Counted from the stretch's first letter, positions 1-5,234 are shown. The stretch is DNA of 5,234 nucleotides from Bacteroidota bacterium (GCA_018267795.1 JAFDXS010000208.1:1-5234); one strand, 5' to 3'. Numbers and translations are program-made. The notes: a model not told the origin generated them from the letters alone.

Positions 1-1917
1 GCAGGTGTAAACTGGCGCCGCATGCTTAGTTATGTGGCCGGTATTGCCCTATTAGCTACAGTAACTGTTGGCGGCTATGAAGTAGCTACCAAATCGAGAA
101 GCAATGATGAAGCAAGCAGACTGGCATCGACAGTGGCGGGTGTACCTGAGCACAGATCCCTGGCATCGCGTACTGCAAGTGAGCTGATGGTGAATGGCAA
201 TAATACACCAGCATCCGGAACAAAATCTAATAATATAAATGCTACTGGTATAAATACTAAACATAAAAACACTATTGCGTATACGGAAAAAACAACTGAA
301 AATAGTACTAATAGCATAAATAAAGACATCAATAGTTATGATGTAAATGATAGTAAATCAAACGATTATGCAACTAATAACCATGCTAAAGAGGCTAACG
401 GTGCTGATGCGGGCATAGCTAAAACTGCATCTAAACATACTGATAATCAAATAAATAGAACTGACAACAGTAACGATGCATCAAATGTATCGGCAACTGA
501 AACCAGGACTGGATTAAGCAAGACTGCTTCCGGCACCCTGGCCAATAGCCATGTAAAACATACTAAACACGCCCTGGCATCATCTGCTAAGATGTTGCTG
601 AGCAGTGGCTCTATAGCTTCCGTCAATACATCAACTGAAAGTAGTAATAGGTTGAATGATAATGATTTAAGAAATAACAATACTGATCCTTCTGGTAATA
701 ATTCGAAATATGCTGTAGGGAAAGAAGGAAATAAGCATAATAGAAAACATAATTATAACGATATCAATAGTTTAACACCTGCTTCCGGAAGTATTACTTC
801 AGGAGTGTCTGGTACTTTTGTTGCTGCTGATAAGACAAGCAGGTATATCGCTAAGGTGGAAACTATAAATGCGCTGGAAGTACGCCAGCACCTGATAGTG
901 GACCCTGAAACACATAAGGCTTCTTATAAATCTGATACTATTGGTAAGTTGCCAATAAACAAATATGTATTTACGCCGATAGATGAATTGCAAGATGCTA
1001 AAAGTATAAGTGGAAATACCAACAAAGGCTATGCGGCAAATAGTAAAGCCAAAAAGAATAGCAATGAGGATGCCGCATTATTACCAGCTGCATCTTTGAA
1101 TAGTGCCGCTGCTGCGAATAGCAGTGCAAAAGATGAGTTGGCTAAGAAACGAGCAGCCAGCAACAGGTGGGACTGGAGAAGCTTTAGCGAATCGCTTAAA
1201 GATTTCGAATATAATCTTGGCCAGGTAAAAGTGTTCCCTGGCGTGATAGGCGGTGTTAATACTACCTTCTTTGGACCATCCAGCAGTACGGGATTCCATC
1301 TTGGTGTAACCACAGAGTTTGAATTTAACGATCACTGGGGCATGATGGCTGAGCTGAAGTATATGCAGCGCGTGAACAATGGTGTGCTGAATAATAACTA
1401 TGTAACATATAAGGCCATAGATTCATCGGGCACTCCGCAGAACATGGCTTATATAATACAGAAGGATTCTATACAGCACTATTTCAACTATAGCACTTTG
1501 CATAGCCTGGAACTGCCAATAAGCCTGCATTACAAAGCCGGTAACTTCAGCATGTTCGGCGGTGCGAACCTGGTTTATAACTTTACTATAAATACAGAAG
1601 AAATAGATCATAAGTTCTTATCTGCACCAACTACGGAGACATTCCCGGGCAATAACTGGCAGAATACCCTGAAAAACAGCCCTAAATATTCTATTAACGA
1701 CTTCTCTGCCATATTCGGCATAGGATACCTGCTTGGTTTGTCTTACGAGTTTACACCATCGATAATGGTAGATGCACGTATGACACAAATGGTGTGGGAC
1801 AATGCAAAGACACTGGGTGCAAAACAGATATCATCTAACCTGTACCAGAGTCCATCTGCACAATTATCAATCATCTACCGTCTTAATCATAAGAAGTCAG
1901 AAGTCTACGATAAATAG
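1..1917 (+). CDS. Two-membrane protein: inner-membrane helix, long periplasmic linker and C-terminal outer-membrane beta-barrel (5' partial; candidate Dma-type anti-sigma factor)
   Basis: The reading frame is open from base 1, so the gene very probably begins upstream. The ATG at 22 lacks a ribosome site and falls just before a membrane helix. Numbering from that ATG, Arg-Arg precedes a hydrophobic helix at about residues 2-22 (positive inside). Residues about 23-382 form a low-complexity linker rich in Asn, Ser, Thr, Ala and Lys, with no cysteine. Residues about 394-621 show alternating amphipathic strands, starting near VFPGVIGGVN and ending at SAQLSIIYRL, as in PorT/OmpA-like eight-stranded barrels. 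A 10-residue hydrophilic tail follows the last strand. Bacteroidota are known to have dual membrane-spanning anti-sigma factors (Dma1 of Bacteroides thetaiotaomicron) with this order: cytoplasmic anti-sigma domain, inner-membrane helix, disordered linker, outer-membrane barrel. I infer that the missing N-terminus is anti-sigma-like and that an ECF sigma gene lies upstream. The barrel and helix are clear; the anti-sigma role is not seen. Confidence 0.9.
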   Translation, partial: AGVNWRRMLSYVAGIALLATVTVGGYEVATKSRSNDEASRLASTVAGVPEHRSLASRTASELMVNGNNTPASGTKSNNINATGINTKHKNTIAYTEKTTENSTNSINKDINSYDVNDSKSNDYATNNHAKEANGADAGIAKTASKHTDNQINRTDNSNDASNVSATETRTGLSKTASGTLANSHVKHTKHALASSAKMLLSSGSIASVNTSTESSNRLNDNDLRNNNTDPSGNNSKYAVGKEGNKHNRKHNYNDINSLTPASGSITSGVSGTFVAADKTSRYIAKVETINALEVRQHLIVDPETHKASYKSDTIGKLPINKYVFTPIDELQDAKSISGNTNKGYAANSKAKKNSNEDAALLPAASLNSAAAANSSAKDELAKKRAASNRWDWRSFSESLKDFEYNLGQVKVFPGVIGGVNTTFFGPSSSTGFHLGVTTEFEFNDHWGMMAELKYMQRVNNGVLNNNYVTYKAIDSSGTPQNMAYIIQKDSIQHYFNYSTLHSLELPISLHYKAGNFSMFGGANLVYNFTINTEEIDHKFLSAPTTETFPGNNWQNTLKNSPKYSINDFSAIFGIGYLLGLSYEFTPSIMVDARMTQMVWDNAKTLGAKQISSNLYQSPSAQLSIIYRLNHKKSEVYDK

Positions 1918-1929
1918 ATAATCTATACT

Positions 1930-2709
1930 TTATTCATTGCTCATAGCAGCACGTTTCATTTCCTGGGTAACTTCCTTACCCAGGAATTTTTCTATAAGGC
2001 CCTCAATGAAGTAAATGAGCGGAGTAAGAATAATTGCCATTGTAAACTTATAAGTATAGTTAACGAGGCAAATGGCTATTACGCGTTGGTAAGACCAGCC
2101 TTTACCTATTTTAAAGGCGATAAAGAGTACCACAAAGCTATCTACAAGCTGAGAAACAATAGTAGAGCCGGTAGCACGCAGCCATACTTTCCTTTCGCCT
2201 GTTACGCGTTTTATCTTGTGGAATATCCATACGTCCACTATCTGGCTGACAAGGAAAGCGCAAAGACTGCCCATAATGATCCACATACCCTGGCCAAAGA
2301 TGCTATTGAAAGCAGCCTGCATGTCCGGCACGCCATCTGCCTTCTGGCTGCCTTGCCAGAAAGACTGGTCGGCAGGAATGTGGATAGCGAAATAGAACAT
2401 GAGGAATGCATAGCTGATAAGCCCAACCGCTATATATGAAATGCGTTTTACTGCTTTGGGGCCATAGTATTCATTTACAATATCCGTCATTACGAACTCC
2501 AGTGGCCATAGCAATACGCCACAGGTAAGGGTAAATGTGAGGCCATCTTCGCCTAATAAAGAAAAAGGATGGGGTGCAAAACCAAAGGTTCGCTCAAGTG
2601 AGAACAACTTACCGCCGATGCACTCTGCTATAAGGGCATTGGCAACAAAGAAAGAAGCAAGAAAAAGGAAAAGGCGTGTAGGTTTATCATTCAGAATTTT
2701 GTGAATCAT
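1930..2709 (-). CDS. yhhQ: Queuosine precursor transporter (YhhQ/VUT family, DUF165)
   Basis: A 259-residue integral membrane protein. E. coli YhhQ imports the queuosine precursors preQ0 and preQ1, which feed synthesis of the modified base at the tRNA wobble position; that substrate is assigned here by family. About six hydrophobic segments are visible: roughly residues 12-35, 56-75, 88-111, 142-165, 182-200 and 208-236. Family-like motifs are the acidic EFVMTDIVNEYYG at 71-83, SQIVDVWIFHKIK at 155-167, the related SQLVDSF at 186-192, and YKFTMAIILTPLIY at 220-233. The start at 2709 gives a short cytoplasmic N-terminus and then the first helix, as expected. No Shine-Dalgarno is seen, which is normal in Bacteroidota. 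The gene converges on the barrel gene with only 12 nt between the stops. No other queuosine gene and no preQ1 riboswitch is visible nearby. Length and motifs fit a complete, functional copy. Confidence 0.95.
   Translation of the reverse strand: MIHKILNDKPTRLFLFLASFFVANALIAECIGGKLFSLERTFGFAPHPFSLLGEDGLTFTLTCGVLLWPLEFVMTDIVNEYYGPKAVKRISYIAVGLISYAFLMFYFAIHIPADQSFWQGSQKADGVPDMQAAFNSIFGQGMWIIMGSLCAFLVSQIVDVWIFHKIKRVTGERKVWLRATGSTIVSQLVDSFVVLFIAFKIGKGWSYQRVIAICLVNYTYKFTMAIILTPLIYFIEGLIEKFLGKEVTQEMKRAAMSNE
1960..1991 (+). terminator. Intrinsic terminator of the barrel gene, embedded in the 3' coding end of yhhQ
   Basis: A perfect 11-bp inverted repeat (TTCCTGGGTAA at 1960-1970, TTACCCAGGAA at 1976-1986) encloses a 5-nt loop and is followed by five T residues at 1987-1991. 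It starts 42 nt after the stop of the plus-strand barrel gene. Only the plus-strand transcript has the U-tract, so it should act in that direction. The same bases encode yhhQ residues 242-250 on the other strand. Confidence 0.8.
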
Positions 2710-2727
2710 ACTGTGGAATTAGGAGCG

Positions 2728-2757
2728 TAAAGCTAATACGACAACAGTAGAAACAAA
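2728..2757 (-). promoter_or_regulatory. Candidate Bacteroidota-type promoter for yhhQ
   Basis: On the minus strand, TTTG at 2757-2754 is followed after 18 nt by TAGCTTTA at 2735-2728. The latter matches the Bacteroidota -7 consensus TAnnTTTG at all but the last base. The usual spacing is about 19-21 nt, so the fit is close but not perfect. The predicted 5' leader would be only 10-15 nt. The -33 element overlaps the U-tract of the upstream terminator. Confidence 0.35.
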
Positions 2758-2786
2758 AAAGCACAGGTATAAAAAATGCCTATGCT
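2755..2786 (-). terminator. Intrinsic terminator downstream of the His-rich exported protein gene
   Basis: Arms at 2760-2770 (AGCACAGGTAT) and 2776-2786 (ATGCCTATGCT) form an 11-bp stem with one C/A mismatch and one G/T wobble around a 5-nt loop. Read on the minus strand, the hairpin runs into six T residues (2760-2755). It begins 26 nt after the stop of the minus-strand gene at 2813-3232 and isolates that gene from yhhQ. Confidence 0.75.
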
Positions 2787-2812
2787 TTAATTGTGTTTTA
2801 TATGAAAGATAT

Positions 2813-3232
2813 TTATGGAGCAGAAGTTGGGACAGGGACATCAGTTGCGGCGCCGGGAACAGGTGGGTATAGTTTCATATATCTTGGGTAGTTCTGCTGG
2901 GGTTGCAGATCGAGGCTCAGGCCTTTTAATATTTGTACGCGACTCTTAGCCAAGTCTTTGTTTTGAAGATAGGGAGGCATGGTAGGCGTGAAAGTCCATT
3001 TATCATGATCCCAGAAAACGTAGCCGCCCCGATTAGCATCATAAAAGGTATAGTAGTCCGGGAAATATGCATGTGCATTACCGGTATAGTTGTGTGCAGA
3101 TGCCCAGGTAGGCAGGCTTTTAGGTGTGGTGGAGGTGTGGGAATGATGCTTATGGGTGACATGGCTTTTATGCTGCGCCATGCTATAAAGTGGTAATAAT
3201 AGAACTAACAATATTGTGAATCCGGATCTCAT
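2813..3232 (-). CDS. Small exported histidine-rich protein of unknown function
   Basis: A 139-residue protein if started at 3232. The frame is open further upstream, but translation from there would put about 58 AT-rich residues, including an Ile run, before a typical signal peptide, so the ATG at 3232 is preferred. Residues 1-19 form a signal peptide (hydrophobic core FTILLVLLLPLY) ending SMA with Gln at 20. A histidine cluster follows (H21, H24, H27, H29, H30, H32), which could bind metal, though this is inference. The core at about 54-104 is rich in aromatics (HAYFPDYYTFYDANRGGYVFW, then W79, TPTMPPYL). It resembles uncharacterised Bacteroidota exported proteins that carry an 'FYDxxRGGYVxW...W.F.P..P..L' pattern, as I recall them. 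The C-terminus is Pro-rich. It has its own terminator, so it is probably transcribed alone. No enzyme motif is seen. Confidence 0.8.
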   Translation of the reverse strand: MRSGFTILLVLLLPLYSMAQHKSHVTHKHHSHTSTTPKSLPTWASAHNYTGNAHAYFPDYYTFYDANRGGYVFWDHDKWTFTPTMPPYLQNKDLAKSRVQILKGLSLDLQPQQNYPRYMKLYPPVPGAATDVPVPTSAP

Positions 3233-3442
3233 AAGTAAGTGATTAATACTGGTAATAATTATAATTATGATGCCATGACAAAGTATTGAGCATGCACCAT
3301 AATTTTTTAAAACTATGAAAAATGAATTGATGAAATGATGATGATAATCAGCTAAACGAATGATAAATGCAGGCTGTATGGGCTGGCACAGTCTTTTATT
3401 ATACATAGTAAGAATGATTGCAGGATATAAAAAGAACGGGTT
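3233..3442. other. Divergent intergenic spacer
   Basis: About 210 bp of AT-rich sequence separate the minus-strand gene starting at 3232 from the plus-strand ORF at 3443, so promoters in both directions are expected here. On the minus strand ATACTTTG (3286-3279) partly matches the -7 consensus, but no matching -33 element is placed correctly. On the plus strand TAATTTTT (3300-3307) matches seven of eight -7 bases, again without a good -33. No RNA gene or strong hairpin is visible. Confidence 0.4.
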
Positions 3443-3751
3443 ATGTACAGGAAGCAGATAGTATACGTAGCGATGGTGAGCATGAAGTTTTTCTTCAATT
3501 TAGACCACTATATAGTTGATCAGATATTTTTAATTGCCTTTTTGAGCGTAGCAAGCTTTAAAAATATTATCGGGCAATTTGTGAAGCATACAATAGAACA
3601 AATGCATAGAGTAAAAGGATATGTAATTGTATTAAAGAATCATTTGCAGCATCAACAGGATACACAGGAATATAGCCTACTCCATCTTGATAAGTTTAAA
3701 CAGCATTTCCCTGATAAAAAGTTCTGGGGTGGATTTAATAACAATAAATAA
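3443..3751 (+). CDS. Possible small protein with a hydrophobic segment, unknown function
   Basis: A 102-codon frame ending 13 nt before the DUF4468-like gene. The product is basic, with one hydrophobic stretch at about residues 23-38 (YIVDQIFLIAFLSVAS). It also has a His/Gln-rich patch (KNHLQHQQD, 65-73) and a C-terminus with KKFWGGFNNNK. No domain is recognised. In its favour, the frame is long for an AT-rich region, codon choices (ata, agc, aag) resemble those of the neighbours, and no other frame covers this stretch. Against it, there is no signal peptide, no known motif and no clear ribosome site. The ATG at 3482 (residue 14) is an alternative start. It may instead be non-coding leader sequence for the gene at 3765. 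Confidence 0.4.
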   Translation: MYRKQIVYVAMVSMKFFFNLDHYIVDQIFLIAFLSVASFKNIIGQFVKHTIEQMHRVKGYVIVLKNHLQHQQDTQEYSLLHLDKFKQHFPDKKFWGGFNNNK

Positions 3752-3764
3752 ACTAACAACGAAC

Positions 3765-4292
3765 ATGAGAGCAATGTTAGTGACAACGCTACTGTTGCTC
3801 TCGTTTCATTTTAATACCTGGGCACAAGTAAATAGGGTGCCCTCATTGCCTTTAAAAGGCAGCGATATAAGATATGAAGAAAAGGTGGCGCCGGGTAGTG
3901 GTTATGATAAAGACAAGCTATTTAATAATGCTGAGGAATGGTTTAATAAACATTATGAAACTGCAGATACTAAGCTAACTATAGATAATAAAGCGACCGG
4001 AATAGTGGCGGGCGTAGCATCGAGCAACAATGACAAGCAGCATAAGGATAATGTAATTTTCTTCCATTTTAGTATTATAGTGGATAGCGAGGCCTATACC
4101 TACAGTATAGATAGTATCTACGCTACAACGGCTAAAGATAAATTCCTGTACGCGGATATGTATAGAGAGGAACGGTTTCCGCAAGGGAAGCCCCGCTGGA
4201 CTAAGGATGAACGCTATGCTATGCTTACGGAAATGAATAGGTATATAAATGGAGTGATAAAGGAACTGAAGACAGACATGATGAAGAGATAA
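3765..4292 (+). CDS. Exported DUF4468-like protein
   Basis: A 175-residue protein if started at 3765. The frame extends upstream to 3687, but the ATG at 3765 places a standard signal peptide at the N-terminus (hydrophobic core LVTTLLLLSF, cleavage after TWA with Gln at 21). An ATG at 3774 is also possible. The mature protein matches the pattern I know from the Bacteroidota DUF4468 family: YDKDKLFNNAEEWFNKHY at 47-64, an acidic D74 followed by the ATGIVAG turn at 77-83, a beta-strand VIFFHFSIIV at 97-106, YTYSIDSIY at 111-119, and a final amphipathic helix at about 146-170. The family is predicted to have a TBP-like fold and its function is unknown. The protein is probably periplasmic, because there is no lipobox cysteine after the signal. 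The ORF at 3443 could be co-transcribed (13-nt gap). Confidence 0.85.
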   Translation: MRAMLVTTLLLLSFHFNTWAQVNRVPSLPLKGSDIRYEEKVAPGSGYDKDKLFNNAEEWFNKHYETADTKLTIDNKATGIVAGVASSNNDKQHKDNVIFFHFSIIVDSEAYTYSIDSIYATTAKDKFLYADMYREERFPQGKPRWTKDERYAMLTEMNRYINGVIKELKTDMMKR

Positions 4293-4315
4293 GCATTATG
4301 AATTAAACAATTTGT

Positions 4316-4337
4316 GGCATGGTTTTAATGCCTTTTT
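4316..4337 (+). terminator. Weak intrinsic terminator after the DUF4468-like gene
   Basis: GGCAT (4316-4320) and ATGCC (4328-4332) form a 5-bp stem with a 7-nt loop, directly followed by five T residues (4333-4337). It starts 23 nt after the stop at 4292. The stem is short, so it may terminate only partly, allowing read-through into the receiver-like gene at 4368. Confidence 0.5.
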
Positions 4338-4367
4338 AAACATTACAGTGTAAAATACTATTGTGTT

Positions 4368-4802
4368 ATGCGTATAAAGGTATTGATGGTGGGTGACGAC
4401 CCTGTATTTTCTATAGCAGATGCCAGGATATTAAAGAATAAGAACGTACTTGTATATAATACGTATAATGTGGACAATCTTGATGATCTGATAGACGAGA
4501 TAAGGCCTAACATTATATTTATCAATGCCTCACGTCCTGATAATTATATTAATACTTACAAAGGCGTAATAAGTGATGACCGATATGTGAAGGTGCCTGT
4601 TATCTATACACTGGCGGAAGACAATGTGTACCTGGTGAATAAACCTATAAGCAATACTAAAGAACGCAGAAAAATAATAGCAGAGAGTGTGGTGGACGCT
4701 GTGAAAATATCGCTACGAAATAAAAAGCACCTTTCTGTAAAATCTAACAGTAAAGTGTATATATGTCATCCCGATGCTTATTATGCAAGGGCTTCAGCTT
4801 AA
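4368..4802 (+). CDS. Degenerate, shortened response-regulator receiver protein
   Basis: A 144-residue single-domain protein with a receiver-like pattern. Strand one is IKVLMVGDD, with the acidic pair D10 and D11. Strand three is PNIIFIN (47-53), placing N53 where the phosphorylated Asp should be. Strand four is VPVIYT, with the conserved hydroxyl residue T81. VNKP carries the conserved K92-P93. The distance from T81 to K92 is 11 residues, whereas CheY has 22, so helix four and its loops seem mostly missing. A last helix at about 96-116 and a 28-residue tail ending HPDAYYARASA follow, with no DNA-binding domain. I infer a pseudo-receiver that cannot be phosphorylated in the usual way and acts, if at all, by protein binding. 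It has no signal peptide and is probably cytoplasmic. Its stop directly abuts the stop of the minus-strand gene. Distant homology is inferred by eye. Confidence 0.8.
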   Translation: MRIKVLMVGDDPVFSIADARILKNKNVLVYNTYNVDNLDDLIDEIRPNIIFINASRPDNYINTYKGVISDDRYVKVPVIYTLAEDNVYLVNKPISNTKERRKIIAESVVDAVKISLRNKKHLSVKSNSKVYICHPDAYYARASA

Positions 4803-5111
4803 TTATTTGATTAAATTTTGGTAACCTGGCTTTTGTTCCAGGTAATTGCAGGATTCAATACTGCCGACCCGTATTTTGACAGGTGTATGCAAGGTATGTT
4901 CCAATTTTAGCTCCTGACGACAGAAGAAAGGGAGATGTTGTGAATAGAAAGCAGGAGGGAGCAGTTGCAGATTAATTTCTTTATTCTCTTTACTGAAAGT
5001 ATTTATAGGCTGTAAAGCTGGCTGTGGCTGGGCTTTAGCTATAACTTGCTGCGCATATAGTGTGCTGTAGATGCACAAAAGCGGTAAAACATATAGACTG
5101 CGATAACTCAT
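4803..5111 (-). CDS. Small exported protein of a Bacteroidota family, unknown function
   Basis: A 102-residue protein. Residues 1-20 are a signal peptide (hydrophobic LYVLPLLCIYSTLYA) followed by Gln-Gln at 21-22. A Gln/Pro-rich spacer (about 27-36) comes next. The C-terminal half carries FFCRQELKLEHTLHTPVKIR at 62-81, then VGSIESCNYLEQKPGY at 82-97. I recognise this as the 'FFC..E...E....P...R.G.L...NYLE.K' pattern of many short hypothetical proteins in Chitinophaga-type genomes; the role is not known. Two cysteines (C64, C88) in the mature part could form a disulfide, which is inference. The start at 5111 sits directly before the signal peptide, and the CDS is flanked by a candidate promoter at 5194-5201. 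The gene converges with the receiver-like gene with no spacer. It appears complete. Confidence 0.8.
   Translation of the reverse strand: MSYRSLYVLPLLCIYSTLYAQQVIAKAQPQPALQPINTFSKENKEINLQLLPPAFYSQHLPFFCRQELKLEHTLHTPVKIRVGSIESCNYLEQKPGYQNLIK
4824..4843. repeat. Short inverted repeat in the 3' coding end of the small exported protein gene
   Basis: ACCTGG (4824-4829) and CCAGGT (4838-4843) form a 6-bp hairpin with an 8-nt loop just inside the convergent junction. Neither strand has a proper T-tract after it. It could slow or partly end transcription from either side, but it is not a convincing intrinsic terminator. Confidence 0.35.
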
Positions 5112-5178
5112 GCTTTAGATACGTATATTATTTAAATCCGGCTTTTTTTATTTCTTAATTGGTTGTTATCTAGCTATA

Positions 5179-5229
5179 AATATCTCGTTAAGGCAAAATT
5201 AATGCTTTGAACGGCTTAAATGAGATATT
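5179..5229. repeat. Imperfect 51-bp inverted repeat upstream of the small exported protein gene
   Basis: AATATCTC (5179-5186) pairs with GAGATATT (5222-5229). TTAAG (5188-5192) pairs with CTTAA (5215-5219), with 1- and 2-nt gaps between the arms. An inner CAAA/TTTG match (5194-5197, 5205-5208) is also possible. The repeat surrounds the candidate -7 element at 5194-5201, so it may be an operator, or a structure in the leader of a transcript starting further upstream. Confidence 0.4.
5194..5201 (-). promoter_or_regulatory. Candidate -7 promoter element for the small exported protein gene
   Basis: Read on the minus strand the bases are TAATTTTG, a full match to the Bacteroidota -7 consensus TAnnTTTG. 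It lies 82 nt before the ATG at 5111, giving a leader of about 75 nt. No clear TTTG -33 element occurs at the expected distance, which lowers confidence. Confidence 0.4.
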
Positions 5230-5234
5230 AATAT

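Noticed and set aside
1918..1929. A terminator for yhhQ in the short convergent gap (ATAGATAATCTAT)
   Set aside because: The palindrome allows at most a 4-bp AT stem with no T-tract on the minus strand, too weak to call.
2086..2439. A plus-strand 117-codon frame opposite yhhQ
   Set aside because: It lies entirely antisense to a clearly recognised transporter and shows no domain or signal; it is a shadow frame.
2710..2812. A preQ1 riboswitch controlling yhhQ
   Set aside because: Such switches are common before queuosine transporter genes, but the 50 nt between the terminator and the ATG lack the short hairpin and C-rich/A-rich tail expected. The hairpin present fits a plain terminator of the preceding gene.
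3233..3406. An N-terminal extension of the His-rich protein gene starting at 3406
   Set aside because: The extra 58 residues contain an Ile run and low-complexity sequence and would bury a normal signal peptide in mid-protein.
4356..4363. TACTATTG as a -7 promoter element for the receiver-like gene
   Set aside because: It matches seven of eight consensus bases, but it lies only 4 nt from the ATG and has no TTTG at the -33 distance.
5225..5234. ATATTAATAT palindrome at the right edge as an insertion site or operator
   Set aside because: A 10-bp AT-only palindrome is expected by chance in AT-rich spacer DNA and is cut by the window end.

Overview
The window looks like a chromosomal stretch from a member of the phylum Bacteroidota, probably Chitinophagaceae or a close relative; the family-level placement is an inference. 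The evidence is moderate-to-low GC, genes without clear Shine-Dalgarno sites, an outer-membrane beta-barrel protein of the Bacteroidota anti-sigma-linked type, a DUF4468-type exported protein, and three signal peptides that all cleave just before glutamine (the Bacteroidota 'Q-rule'). No mobile element, CRISPR array, tRNA or rRNA is visible.

Layout. Positions 1-1917 (+) hold the 3' part of a large gene whose start lies outside the window. It encodes an inner-membrane helix, a roughly 360-residue Asn/Ser/Thr-rich linker, and a C-terminal outer-membrane beta-barrel. It converges on a minus-strand queuosine-precursor transporter gene (yhhQ/VUT family, 1930-2709). A perfect hairpin with a T-tract (1960-1991), which should terminate the plus-strand gene, lies inside the 3' coding end of yhhQ. 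Upstream of yhhQ is a minus-strand terminator (2755-2786), which closes a small gene for a histidine-rich exported protein (2813-3232). A 210-bp divergent spacer follows.

The plus strand then carries a doubtful 102-codon ORF (3443-3751), a DUF4468-like exported protein (3765-4292), a weak terminator, and a shortened receiver-like protein with Asn at the phospho-acceptor position (4368-4802). That gene ends stop-to-stop, with no base between, against a minus-strand small exported protein of a Bacteroidota-specific type (4803-5111). Its upstream region contains a consensus Bacteroidota -7 element inside an imperfect inverted repeat.

The genes do not form one obvious pathway. The most notable items are the two-membrane protein at the left edge, which resembles the dual membrane-spanning anti-sigma factors (Dma type) described in Bacteroides, and the degenerate receiver protein. 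Most of the remaining genes encode small exported proteins of unknown function.
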